This document shows positions 8,332-18,000 of a DNA stretch of 64,000 nt, in pieces. Position 1 is the first letter of the stretch, and each line of letters starts with the position of its first letter. A program made the position numbers and the translations under genes. Below the pieces are notes generated by a model. It saw nothing but the letters and a program-made list of their open reading frames with translations, was not told where the DNA came from and made no database searches. Source of the stretch: Bryobacteraceae bacterium (lineage in GTDB: Bacteria > Acidobacteriota > Terriglobia > Bryobacterales > Bryobacteraceae); contig JAHCHE010000006.1 in NCBI GenBank assembly GCA_026129905.1, positions 62,001-126,000 of the forward strand, given 5' to 3'.

Positions 8332-10836
8332 ATGAGCAGCCTGCTGCCCGACCTGCGTTTCGCGCTCCGGGGGATCCGCCGCAACCCGTTGTTCACCGCC
8401 GTGGCGGTTCTCTCGCTGGCGCTGGGAATTGGCGCGAATACCGCGATATTCACGCTGATGGATCAACTGATGCTGCGGCAATTGCCGGTGAAAGATCCCG
8501 AGAGCCTGGTGATGCTGCATCAGCGTGGGGCGCACAACGGAAACAACATGGGCGACCGCATGCATTCCTACCCCATGTACCAGGATTTTCAGCAGAAGGC
8601 CGAGCCGCTTTCGGAAGTGATCTGCCGCCGCCAGCTCTCGACGTCGATCACGGCCGGCGACCGCACCGAACGCGTGGACGCGGAGATCGTCTCCGGCAAC
8701 TATTTCACGATGCTGGGCGTGAAGCCGGCGGCGGGAAGGCTGTTCAATTCCCGCGACGACGACCGCGTCTACCTGGGCCACCCCGTGGTGGCGCTGAGCT
8801 ACGACTACTGGGTGACGCGGTTCGCGCGCGACCCGAACGTGGTGGGCCGAAAGATCCTGGTGAACAACTATCCGATGACGATCGTCGGAGTGTCCGCGGC
8901 GGGATTCGCGGGGCTGGACCCGGCCCAGTCGCCGCAGATCCGGATTCCCATCCTGATGCAACCGGTCATGATGCCGGAGTGGAACTGGGTGAAGATGGAG
9001 GACCGGCGCTGCCGCTGGGTGCAGGTGTTCGGGAGGCTGAAGCCGGGCTACACCGTGGAATCGGCCGGCGCGCCGTTGCAGGGCCTGTTCCGCCAGATCC
9101 GCGAGTACGAATCCACCCTGCCGGCGGCAAAAGACTGGTCAGCCTATTCGCGCGGCGAGTTTCTGCGGGGCACGCTTCACGTTCAGAAAGCGGACACGGG
9201 GTATTCGGCGCTGCGCAACGATTTTTCCACGGCGCTGGTGGTACTGATGTGCATGGTGGGGCTGGTGCTGTTGATCGCGTGCGCGAATGTGGCGAATCTG
9301 CTGATCGCGCGCGCTTTCGCCCGGCAGAAGGAAATCGTGGTGCGGCTGTCGATCGGCGCGACGCGCGGCCGGCTGGTGCGCCAGTTGGTGGTGGAAAGCA
9401 TGCTGCTGGCGCTGGCCGGCGGAGCCGCGGGCGTATTTCTCGCCATCGCTATGACGCGCGGGTTGCTGGCCTTGATTCCTTCCGAGGGCAATCCCCTGAT
9501 GATCCGGCCCGAGCCCGACTGGCGGATTCTGCTGTTCACGCTGGGCCTGTCATCGCTCACGGGCCTGGTGTTCGGGCTGGCGCCGGCGCTGCGAGCCAGC
9601 CGGACGGACCTGTGGGCGACGCTGAAGGACACGGTCGGCTCGATCGCGGGCCGCGGCGGGTCGCTGTTTCTTCGCAAGGGCCTGGTCGCCTCGCAGGTGG
9701 CCCTGAGTTTCCTGCTGCTGTTCGGCGCCGGTTTGTTCGTGCGAAGCCTGCAAAACCTGAAGGCGGCCGAGTCCGGTTTTCACGAGATGGACAACCTGGT
9801 GACCTTTCAGTTATCGCCGGCTTTGAACGGCTACGATGCCCCGCGCGTTGTGCATTTCTACCAGGAATTGCTCACGAATCTACGCGCGTTGCCCGGCGTG
9901 CGATCGGCGGCGCTTGCGGCCGTACCCGTGCTGCATGGCTGGGAATGGGACAGCACGATGTCGGTGGAAGGTCACCAGGCCAAGGACGGCGAGGACATGC
10001 AGGCGTTCATGAACGCGCTGTCGCCGGGATATTTTCACACCATGGGGATTCCCATGCTGGAGGGCCGCGACTTCGATTTCCGCGATATCAAAGAAGATTC
10101 GAAGGTTGCGATCGTCAACCGGAAATTCGCAACGCATTTTTTCGGCGAGCGCAGTGCGATCGGGCGGCGCTTGGGCCGAGGGTCCGGTCCGGGAACGAAG
10201 CTCGATATCGAGATCGTCGGCGTGGTGGAGGACTCGCTGTACGAAGGACCGCGCGAGGGCGTGCGGCGGCAGGCGTTCCTTCCGAATTGGGGAAAAGGCG
10301 GCGCCGCTTTCTATGTGCGCACAACGATGCCGTCGGCGTCCGCCTATACGGCCGTTCGGAACCAGGTGAGGAAACTCGACGCGTCGATGCCGGTCTTCGA
10401 GCTAAAGACGCTGGCCGGCCAGCTTGACGAAATTCTGCTGACGGAGCGGCTGGTGGCGCTGTTGTCGGCCGGTTTCGGGCTGCTGGCGACGCTGCTGGCT
10501 TCGATCGGGCTCTACGGGGTAATGGCATTCGTTGTGGCGCGCCGCACGAAGGAATTGGGGGTGCGCATGGCGCTGGGCGCGCGCCGCGGCTCGGTAGTGT
10601 GGCTGGTGATGAAGGAAGTGCTGTTGCTGCTCTCGCTGGGCCTGGCCGTCGGAATCCCGTCCGCGATGGCGCTGGGCCGTTTCGTCTCGGCGCAGCTATA
10701 CGGCATCAAGGCGAGCGATCCGTGGATTGCCGGGGTGGCCATGATCGTACTCATCGCCGTCTCGAGCGCCGCCGGCCTGGTTCCCGCGCGGCGGGCCAGC
10801 CGGATCGATCCTATCCTGGCGCTGCGGTACGAGTGA
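8332..10836 (+). CDS. ABC transporter permease, ADOP type (duplicated MacB/FtsX permease)
   Basis: Inner-membrane protein of 834 aa with two MacB-PCD/FtsX units in tandem. Opening LRFALRGIRRNPLFTAVAVL and LALGIGANTAIF mark the first transmembrane helix; a periplasmic domain follows, then three helices (about 295-420) with the LLIACANVANLLIARA signature, a second signature helix and periplasmic domain, and a closing FtsX block (about 690-834) ending PARRASRIDPILALRYE. This is the Acidobacterial Duplicated Orphan Permease architecture. No ATPase gene is adjacent, which is usual for these. Substrate unknown; MacB-fold relatives work by mechanotransmission rather than carrying solute through the membrane. 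Confidence 0.92.
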   Translation: MSSLLPDLRFALRGIRRNPLFTAVAVLSLALGIGANTAIFTLMDQLMLRQLPVKDPESLVMLHQRGAHNGNNMGDRMHSYPMYQDFQQKAEPLSEVICRRQLSTSITAGDRTERVDAEIVSGNYFTMLGVKPAAGRLFNSRDDDRVYLGHPVVALSYDYWVTRFARDPNVVGRKILVNNYPMTIVGVSAAGFAGLDPAQSPQIRIPILMQPVMMPEWNWVKMEDRRCRWVQVFGRLKPGYTVESAGAPLQGLFRQIREYESTLPAAKDWSAYSRGEFLRGTLHVQKADTGYSALRNDFSTALVVLMCMVGLVLLIACANVANLLIARAFARQKEIVVRLSIGATRGRLVRQLVVESMLLALAGGAAGVFLAIAMTRGLLALIPSEGNPLMIRPEPDWRILLFTLGLSSLTGLVFGLAPALRASRTDLWATLKDTVGSIAGRGGSLFLRKGLVASQVALSFLLLFGAGLFVRSLQNLKAAESGFHEMDNLVTFQLSPALNGYDAPRVVHFYQELLTNLRALPGVRSAALAAVPVLHGWEWDSTMSVEGHQAKDGEDMQAFMNALSPGYFHTMGIPMLEGRDFDFRDIKEDSKVAIVNRKFATHFFGERSAIGRRLGRGSGPGTKLDIEIVGVVEDSLYEGPREGVRRQAFLPNWGKGGAAFYVRTTMPSASAYTAVRNQVRKLDASMPVFELKTLAGQLDEILLTERLVALLSAGFGLLATLLASIGLYGVMAFVVARRTKELGVRMALGARRGSVVWLVMKEVLLLLSLGLAVGIPSAMALGRFVSAQLYGIKASDPWIAGVAMIVLIAVSSAAGLVPARRASRIDPILALRYE

Positions 10837-10844
10837 ATGATGGC

Positions 10845-11960
10845 TTACGGGGCCCGGCTAAGAATCCAACTCGTCACATAGAACGCTCCGGGGCCCTTGG
10901 CGATCTCGCAGGGATAGGCCAGCCACCACCAGGATTCTGGGGCGCCTATCAAGGACAGGCCGCGCTCCTTCGCGCGGCGCTGAATCTCCGCGACGGGCAG
11001 CAGCGGTTCGAATGCGTTGCCTGCGCTCTGCCGGCAGGCGGCCAGCAGGCGCTCAAACGCGGCGATCTCAGTGTCAAATGGACGTTCGGCCTCGCAAAGA
11101 CTTTCGATAGCGGCGCCTAGTCCCGCGGGGGAACGGGCGAGTCCCAGGCTTTGAAATCCGGGCAGCAGCGCCGCTTCGAACGCGGCGCGGGCTTCCGCCG
11201 TCACGTTGCTCCAAAGAGGACCGCGAGCCAGCGTGTCGCTGAAGTAGATGGTTCCTCCCTCGCGGCGAAGCGCGGCGAGAAGCCGGATGTGATCTTCGAT
11301 CGACAGCGATACGAGCTTCTCGAAAGCCTGGTTGTACCCGCTCCAGCTACGCAGATCGGCGTTGAAGCGCGCGCGCACGAGACGGGACGCATACGCGAAG
11401 GGGAATCTCGGTATCTCCGAAAGGAGAAGCGACGAAATCACAAGGTCGGAAGGAGGGAGCGGGGCGGGCAGTCCCAGTTTCAGATTCTCGAAGAGTTTTT
11501 GCAGGCGGTGGAGCGCCTCCTCCTGAGTGGAACTCGCCTCGATTTCTTCGTCCATCCTCTGCATGAGCGCGCCGGCAAAGGAGGTGACGTCGGTGACGCG
11601 GAGTTCGACCTTGGGGCGGAGTGCGAGCGGGACCTGCTGCAGACTCTCGAGCAGGCTTGGGCCGTCGAGGTCCACCAGGACGAGCCGGTCGAACCGGCGC
11701 GCGAGCTCGGCGAGGGGGATTTCCGCCGCCACGCCGGCGCCGAGAACGGTGGCGGCCGTCCTGCCGGCGGCGAAGTCGGCGGCCTCCAGGATGCGGCGAT
11801 GGCTGCGCTCGATGTGCGGCTTCCAGTAGAGCCGGGTTTCCGGCGCGGTTCCGCGGAAATCGGCGCCGCCGCGGCGGAAAAAGTCCTCGGGCGTCTGGCC
11901 GCGGCAGGCAGCGAAAGCGACCAGCAAACAACAGATGGCGCGATGCGGCGCTAGCGGCAC
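10845..11960 (-). CDS. Exported protein with a methyltransferase-like Rossmann domain, function unknown
   Basis: Protein of 371 aa, GTG start. The N-terminus (MPLAPHRAICCLLVAFAACRGQ) looks like a signal peptide. Residues about 68-125 (ATVLGAGVAAEIPLAEL, LVLVDLDG, VELRVTDVTSF) resemble the SAM-binding Rossmann core of class I methyltransferases, with the acidic residue at the end of strand 2. Later blocks (DLVISSLLLSEI, GGTIYFSDTLA) fit strands 4 and 5. A methyltransferase fold behind an export signal is odd because SAM is cytoplasmic, so the hydrophobic start may be a misread or the fold may serve another purpose. Ends 8 bases from the convergent permease gene. Confidence 0.6.
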   Translation of the reverse strand: MPLAPHRAICCLLVAFAACRGQTPEDFFRRGGADFRGTAPETRLYWKPHIERSHRRILEAADFAAGRTAATVLGAGVAAEIPLAELARRFDRLVLVDLDGPSLLESLQQVPLALRPKVELRVTDVTSFAGALMQRMDEEIEASSTQEEALHRLQKLFENLKLGLPAPLPPSDLVISSLLLSEIPRFPFAYASRLVRARFNADLRSWSGYNQAFEKLVSLSIEDHIRLLAALRREGGTIYFSDTLARGPLWSNVTAEARAAFEAALLPGFQSLGLARSPAGLGAAIESLCEAERPFDTEIAAFERLLAACRQSAGNAFEPLLPVAEIQRRAKERGLSLIGAPESWWWLAYPCEIAKGPGAFYVTSWILSRAP

Positions 11961-12002
11961 GCGTCGATCATACCGCGGCGCTGCGACATACTTGTAGTCG
12001 GT

Positions 12003-12752
12003 ATGGGCTCATGGATTGGGCCTTGGATCTTGCCGGCTCTGCTAGTAGGAACGGCCGCCGCGCGCGCCGGCGAATTCGAGGCGGATTTCGTCCGCATTCC
12101 CGCCGGCGAGTTCGAGATGGGGTGCTCGCCGGACGATACCGCCTGCGGCGAAGAGGAGAAGCCGCTCCATCGGGTCCGCATCACGAAGACGTTCGAGATC
12201 GGCGCGCGCGAGGCGACGCAGCGGCAATGGGAATCCGTCATGGGCAGCAACCCCAGCTATTTCAAGGGCGCGGCGCTGCCGGTGGAGCAGGTGAGCTGGG
12301 TCGATGTCCAGGAGTTCCTTGCGAGACTAAACGCGCGAGGCGACGGATTCCGGTATCGCCTGCCGGCCGAGGCGGAATGGGAATACGCGGCGCGCGCGGG
12401 CGCAAGGGGCGCGCTGTACGGCCCGCTCGAAGCGATCGCATGGTACGGGCGGAATTCCGGCGACCGGACGCATCCAGCGGGCGCCAGGCAGGCAAACGCG
12501 TGGGGCCTGTACGACACGATAGGGAACGTCTGGGAGTGGTGCCAGGACTGGTACGACGCGGAGTATTACAAGCAGTTCGCCGGCCGAGAGGCGGAGAATC
12601 CACGCGGGCCGCCGAGGGGCGAGTACCGGGCGCTACGCGGCGGTTCCTGGTACAAGTACTTGTGGTTTCTTCGGGCCTCCGCCCGTTTCGGCGAGCGGCC
12701 GAACGCCGCCTACCGTCACGTCGGATTCCGAGTGGTCCGCGAGAGCCAGTGA
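12003..12752 (+). CDS. SUMF1/FGE-fold protein, secreted, without the formylglycine-forming cysteines
   Basis: Protein of 249 aa with a signal peptide (MGSWIGPWILPALLVGTAAARA) and one complete FGE-sulfatase (SUMF1) domain: FVRIPAGEFEMG, VTKx-like EATQRQWESVMG, YRLPAEAEWEYAARAG, GNVWEWCQDWY, RGGSW and GFRVVRE. True formylglycine-generating enzymes carry two active cysteines shortly after RGGSW; here that stretch reads WYKYLWFLRASARFGERP with none. It is therefore unlikely to activate the sulfatase at 59.1 kb and more likely one of the PvdO/EgtB-like or non-catalytic members. Start fixed by the signal peptide. Confidence 0.85.
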   Translation: MGSWIGPWILPALLVGTAAARAGEFEADFVRIPAGEFEMGCSPDDTACGEEEKPLHRVRITKTFEIGAREATQRQWESVMGSNPSYFKGAALPVEQVSWVDVQEFLARLNARGDGFRYRLPAEAEWEYAARAGARGALYGPLEAIAWYGRNSGDRTHPAGARQANAWGLYDTIGNVWEWCQDWYDAEYYKQFAGREAENPRGPPRGEYRALRGGSWYKYLWFLRASARFGERPNAAYRHVGFRVVRESQ

Positions 12753-12768
12753 GACCGGGGCGGGGAAG

Positions 12769-12846
12769 TGGTACGCCCGGCTGGATTCGAACCAGCGACC
12801 TCTTGCTCCGGAGGCAAGCGCTCTATCCGGGCTGAGCTACGGGCGC
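12769..12846 (-). tRNA. tRNA-Arg (anticodon CCG)
   Basis: Complete cloverleaf on the minus strand with CCA encoded (TGG at 12769-12771 on the plus strand). Acceptor arms GCGCCCG and CGGGCGT pair with one G-U; D-arm TAGCTCAG...; anticodon stem CTTGC/GCAAG encloses the loop CTCCGGA, giving anticodon CCG (codon CGG); T-arm GCTGGTTCGAATCCAGC. CGG is a frequent arginine codon in this GC-rich window. Confidence 0.97.
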
Positions 12847-12898
12847 GTCGCGGACAGGGGAGCGTGCCGGATCGCAATCGGACCGCCGCCCACCACCG

Positions 12899-12904
12899 AT
12901 TGTA
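12899..12904 (-). promoter_or_regulatory. Probable -10 box (TACAAT) of the tRNA-Arg gene
   Basis: Reads GCGTTACAATCGG on the minus strand, about 53 bases before the tRNA 5' end. It matches the GTTACAAT/GTTACACT boxes seen before other genes in this window. No convincing -35 box lies 16-18 bases upstream. Confidence 0.35.
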
Positions 12905-13392
12905 ACGCAACCGGGACTGTCGCTCCAGCGCACCAAGCACAAACGGCCGCCCCCCTAAAGGGAAAGATAACCGGGGGTTTCCTAAGAAGATAAGAAGATC
13001 TGAAACAGAGAAGAATTTCCAAGCGCATCACTTCATCATCGACACAGAAAACCCAGAGGTTTTGGAGTCGTTGGAAGTGCTGTGCCGTTTCACTTGTAAG
13101 TTGGTAAGCCGGCCCTTGATGCCGGGCCTCAACCTTCGCCTTACCCCCTTCGTTCTGAAGCGCTCCGCTGATTCACGCCGCGCGCCGCCGCGTCGGGCTT
13201 TCGTGACGAGCGGGGACGCCCCCTTCCTCTTCATACGGACTGTCTCCCGAGGCCCAATGAACCACGCGACCTGTCCTCATGATCTTAGTACAGGCGCATC
13301 GCCGCTGCCGGGAGGTTACTTGCCAGCGAAGCCGACTTATTCGGGATACTGATCGCGAATTCACGCCGCGGCGATCCGTTGAGCGAACGCCC

Positions 13393-13560
13393 ATGAGCAG
13401 TTCGGCTGCGTGGCCAGGCCGAACGGTTCCGCTCATATCCGAAATCGGCGCACTTCCAAATCGAAAATCTTTCGGACGTTTCCGACCCGTAACCCTGAAA
13501 AGACTCGCGAGGCAGGAGGTTCGACCTATGCAGGGAACCCGTCAAACGAACGAAAGAAAA
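13393..13560 (+). promoter_or_regulatory. Structured 5' leader upstream of the giant secreted protein gene
   Basis: Several nested inverted repeats precede the GTG at 13578. ATGAGC (13393-13398) pairs with GCTCAT (13431-13436) and encloses GTTCGGC (13400-13406) pairing with GCCGAAC (13418-13424). Next, TCCGAAA (13438-13444) pairs with TTTCGGA about 24 bases later, and CCCTG pairs with CAGGG around AGGTTCGACCT. This looks like folded leader RNA (riboswitch-like or attenuator). I could not match it to a known riboswitch class; it lacks the GEMM c-di-GMP core. Confidence 0.3.
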
Positions 13561-13577
13561 GTTCATGGAGCGTGATC

Positions 13578-14755
13578 GTGCCAAGTAACAACCCAAATCG
13601 TAAGCGCCGACGTAATTACTGGCTCCTGGCCGTTATCTGTTTCTTTCCTTCCCTTCTGCGGAGCCAGACGCTGTTCAGCGACAGTTTTTCGAATGGTCTC
13701 ACGTCCGCGTGGACGGTAGTGGACGAAGCGACGCGCGTAGCGCCGTCTAAGTGGCAAGTAAGTGGTGGCATTCTCCAGCAGAAGAGCAATATTTATGATA
13801 TTGCGGCGGATCCGCTGGCGCAACCAGGAACTTACTTGCTCGCCGGGCAGAACTCCTGGGCGGGATACAGCGTTTCGGCGCGGCTGCGCACGGTGGGCGA
13901 CGACGACGCTATCGGCCTGATGTTCGGTTATCAGAATTCCGGCAACTATTACCGGTTCTCGATGAACAATCAGGACCGATACCGCCGGTTAGTCAAGTTC
14001 GTCAACGGGATGGCGACGTTGCTGGCGGAAGACGGCGTGGCATACGAACCGGGCCGGTGGTACGGCGTCGAAGCCAGGATGGCCGCCGGAGTGGTCGAGA
14101 TTTGGATCGACGGCAGCCGCATCTTTCGGGTGAGCGACGTCAGCCACGCGGGCGGGAAGATCGCGCTGTACGCCTGGTGGAACCTGGGAGCGGAGTTCGA
14201 TGACGTAGTGGTGGCCGGCGTTTCCCAGGAGCCGCTGTGCACTTACTCAATCTCCCCGTCGGAGGCGAACGTGGGACCGGCGGCGGGCAGCGGAAGCGTC
14301 ACGGTGACGGCTCCTTCCGGTTGCCCGTGGACGGCGGCGAGCAACGCCGCTTGGGCGCAGATCACGTCCGGAGCGAGCGGCTCCGGCAACGGAACGGTGA
14401 ATTATTCGGTGCAGGCGAACAGCGGGTCGGGTCCGCGGCAGGCGACGATCACGATTGCCGGGCGCAGCCACCAGGTCACGCAGGCGGGCGCGACCGGAAC
14501 CTCAGGCGGGACCGTGCTATTCAGCGATGACTTCAATAACGGCCTGAAGAGCCACTGGACGGTGGTGGACGAAGGGACCAGCGTCGCGCCGTCGAAGTGG
14601 CAGGTAAGCGGCGGCGTGGCCCAGCAGAAGACCAACATCTGGGGAACGACGTCGAACGCGCTGGCGATGCCCGGGACGTATCTGCTGACCGGCGCGGCCA
14701 CCTGGGCCAGCTACAGCGTAGCGTTGCGGATGCGAACCGTGGTGGATGACGACGC
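13578..14755 (+). CDS. Giant secreted BACON/LamG/beta-helix protein, N-terminal piece (frameshifted)
   Basis: First part of a gene continuing at 14756-18438 in another frame. Start GTG at 13578 (GGAG 7 bases upstream), signal peptide ending about LLRSQ. Then a LamG/DUF1080-like jelly-roll unit (13656-14215: LFSDSFSNGLTSAWTVVD ... GAEFDDVVV), one BACON repeat (14236-14490: CTYSISPSE, GCPWTAASNAAWAQITSG, ITIAGRSHQVTQAG) and the start of a second jelly-roll. At about 14754-14757 this copy reads GACGACGCGGATGGGG, where its near-identical twin at 16364 reads GACGACGTGATGGGG; the one extra base shifts the frame. Frame 1 stays open to 15776 but encodes nonsense after 14756. Confidence 0.75.
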
Positions 14756-15060
14756 GGATGGGGCTGATGTTCGGTTACCAGAACGCGGGCAACTACTATC
14801 GGTTCTCCATGGACATGGAGCGGAAGAACCGGCGTCTGGTGAAGTTGGTCAACGGGGTGGCGAGCCTTTTGGGCGAGGTGAACGAAGGATACGAGCAGGG
14901 GCGTTGGTACGCGGTGGAAGCGAGGCTGAACGGCGGGGTGGTGGAGATCTGGATGGACGGAAGCCGTCTGTTCCAGGTGAACGATGTCAGTCATGCCGGG
15001 GGCAAGATCGCACTGTACGCCTGGTGGAACCTGGGCGCCGAGTTCGACGACGTCGTGGTC
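14285..15060 (+). repeat. Long direct repeat, copy A (about 775 bp)
   Basis: Nearly identical to 15900-16674 (offset 1615 before the indel, 1614 after it). It spans most of a BACON repeat and a whole LamG-like unit. I see only a handful of substitutions (for example ACGATTGCCGG versus ACGATCGCCGG) plus one extra base near 14755. Confidence 0.95.
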
Positions 15061-18000
15061 GCCAACTACGCCCGGCCCTGTTCATACGCGATCTCTCCCG
15101 GCGAAGGCGCCGCGGCGGCGGGGGGCGGCCCCGGGACCGTGAGCGTCACCGCGGAGACGGGCTGCTCGTGGACGGCGGCGAGCGGCGAGGACTGGGTGGC
15201 GATCACCTCGGGCGCCGAGGGCGACGGCAACGGAGCCGTTACGTATGTCGTCGACGCCAATCCCGGAATCAGCCAGCGAAAGGCGACGTTGACCGTCGCG
15301 GGACAAACGTACTCGATCGTCCAGCCAGGAATCCCCTGTTCGTACGCCATTTCTCCGGCATCGGCTGCCGTCGAAGCGGCGGCGAGCGCCGGCAGCATCG
15401 AGGTGACGGCGCAGACCGGCTGCGCTTGGACTGCCGCCAGCGACAAGGCCTGGCTGCAGATCACGTCGGGAGCGAGCGGAGACGGCGATGGGGAAATCGG
15501 TTACGAGGTGGCGGCCAATCCCGGCGTTGCGCCGCGACAGGCAAAGCTGACGATCGCCGGACACGTCTACACGGTGACCCAGGCGGGCATCGAGTGCACC
15601 TACGATATCTCACCCTCCGAAGACAGCGCCGATGCAGGCGCAGGCAGCGGCGCCGTGGAAGTGACGGCGCAGTTGGGATGCGCGTGGACGGCGACGAGCA
15701 GCGCGGGGTGGGCCCAGATCACATCCGGCGCCAGCGGGAACGGCGACGGAGTTGTGGGCTATGCTATTGCGGCTAATTCGAGCACCGCCCCCCGGCACGC
15801 AACGCTGACCATCGCCGGGTATGCCTTCGAAATTACTCAGGCCGGAATCGCCTGTTCGTACACGATTTCTCCGGCGGAAGCGAGTCTCGGGTTCCCTGGG
15901 GGCAGCGGAAGCGTCACGGTGACGGCTCCTTCCGGTTGCCCGTGGACGGCGGCGAGCAACGCCGCTTGGGCGCAGATCACGTCCGGAGCGAGCGGCTCCG
16001 GCAACGGAACGGTGAATTATTCGGTGCAGGCGAACAGCGGGTCGGGTCCGCGGCAGGCGACGATCACGATCGCCGGGCGCAGCCACCAGGTCACGCAGGC
16101 GGGCGCGACCGGAACCTCGGGCGGGACCGTGCTATTCAGCGATGACTTCAATAACGGCCTGAAGAGCCACTGGACGGTGGTGGACGAAGGGACCAGCGTC
16201 GCGCCGTCGAAGTGGCAGGTAAGCGGCGGCGTGGCCCAGCAGAAGACCAACATCTGGGGAACGACGTCGAACGCGCTGGCGATGCCCGGGACGTATCTGC
16301 TGACCGGCGCGGCCACCTGGGCCAGCTACAGCGTAGCGTTGCGGATGCGAACCGTGGTGGACGACGACGTGATGGGGCTGATGTTCGGTTACCAGAACGC
16401 GGGCAACTACTATCGGTTCTCCATGGACATGGAGCGGAAGAACCGGCGTCTGGTGAAGTTGGTCAACGGGGTGGCGAGCCTTTTGGGCGAGGTGAACGAA
16501 GGATACGAGCAGGGGCGTTGGTACGCGGTGGAAGCGAGGCTGAACGGCGGGGTGGTGGAGATCTGGATGGACGGAAGCCGTCTGTTCCAGGTGAACGACG
16601 TCAGTCATGCCGGGGGCAAGATCGCACTGTACGCCTGGTGGAACCTGGGCGCCGAGTTCGACGACGTCGTGGTCAGCGGCCTCAGTGGCGGCGGTGGCGG
16701 CAACACGTGCACATACGCCATTTCTCCGGCGCAAGTTGAAGTGGGCTCTCTCGGGGGGACCGGCGCCGTGCAGGTGACGGCGCCCAGCGGGTGCAGTTGG
16801 ACGGCGGCCAAGACCGCGTCATGGATCACGATTACGTCGGGGGCGCAGGACTCCGGCAACGGCTCGGTCGGGTATTCGGTAGCAGCGAACGGCGGTTCCA
16901 ACAGCCGCCAGACCACGCTTACCATCGCGGGCCTCAGTTTCGGCGTTTCGCAACTGGCGCCCGCGGCGACGCAGACGATTTACGTTCCCGCGGGGGGCGA
17001 CTTGCAGCAGGCGATCGACGACGCGGCCCCAGGCAGCACGATCGCGCTGGAGCCCGGCCGCGAGTACCGCGGCAACTTCATCCTAAGGAACAAGCCGGGA
17101 TCGCAGTACATCACCATCACCACTTCCGATCCCGGCAAGTTGCCTCCGGCCGGCAAGCGGATTACGCCGGCCTACGCGGTGAATCTGCCGAAGATTGTCG
17201 GAACCAACGACTCCCCGGTGATCTCGACGGAAGCCGGAGCGCACCATTGGCGGCTGGTTGGGCTGGAGATCCACGCGCCGAACGTCTACTGCTATGAACT
17301 GGTGCAGTTGGGCTCGGCAACCGCCACCAAGGCGAGCGATCAGCCGTCGAACATCGAACTCGACCGGGTCTACGTGCATGGCGACCCAAAGATCGGGGCC
17401 AAGCGCGGCGTGACCCTCAACAGCGCCTCCACCTCGATCCGTAACAGCTATTTCTCGGATTTCAAGGGAGCGTCACAGGAGACCCAGGCGCTGTTGGGAT
17501 GGAACGGGCCAGGGCCGTTCGATATCACCAACAACTATCTCGAGGCGGCGGGCGAGAACATCATGTTCGGCGGCGCGGCCCCGAAAATCCAGGGACTGGT
17601 TCCGTCCGACATCACCATCCGAAACAACCACATCTACAAGCCGACGGCTTGGTACCGCTACGCTTCCGACTACGACGGTTCGTCGTGGATGGTGAAGAAC
17701 TCGCTGGAGCTGAAGATGGCGCGGCGGGTGACCATCGAAGGGAACCTGATCGAGAACAACTGGCAACAGGCGCAGAACGGCTATGCCATCGTGTTCACGG
17801 TGCGGGCTAACCAGGTGGCGACGTGGGCGGTGGTGGAGGACGTGAGCTTCGTGCGGAACATCGTGCGACACTCCGGCTGCGGGGTGAACATCCTCGGCAA
17901 GGACAACAACTCCAACAACGCCGGCATCACGCAACGAATCTTGATCAAGGACAACCTGTTCGAGGACATCGACTACACGCGCTGGGGCGGCGACGGCCGG

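Larger units (their letters stand above)
12847..13577. other. Gene-poor stretch of about 730 bases
   Basis: I see no convincing gene here. Contents: the tRNA-Arg upstream region (to about 12910); a small hairpin AAAACC-CAGA-GGTTTT at 13048-13063; a GC-rich hairpin region near 13110-13130 (CCGGC...GCCGG); and the structured leader of the following gene (13393-13577). A 96-codon open frame at 13062-13352 has no family features and is judged spurious. Base composition is more AT-rich than the neighbouring genes in places. Confidence 0.6.

Noticed and set aside
12003-12752. Assigning the SUMF1-fold protein as the activator of the window's sulfatase
   Set aside because: Both active cysteines of formylglycine-generating enzymes are absent.
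13062-13352. 96-codon open frame in the gene-poor region after tRNA-Arg
   Set aside because: No homology-like motifs, unusual composition and no ribosome site.
13656-16674. Periodic sequence of the giant gene considered as a CRISPR or satellite array
   Set aside because: The units are long (about 260 and 550 bp), coding and diverged; there are no short spacers.
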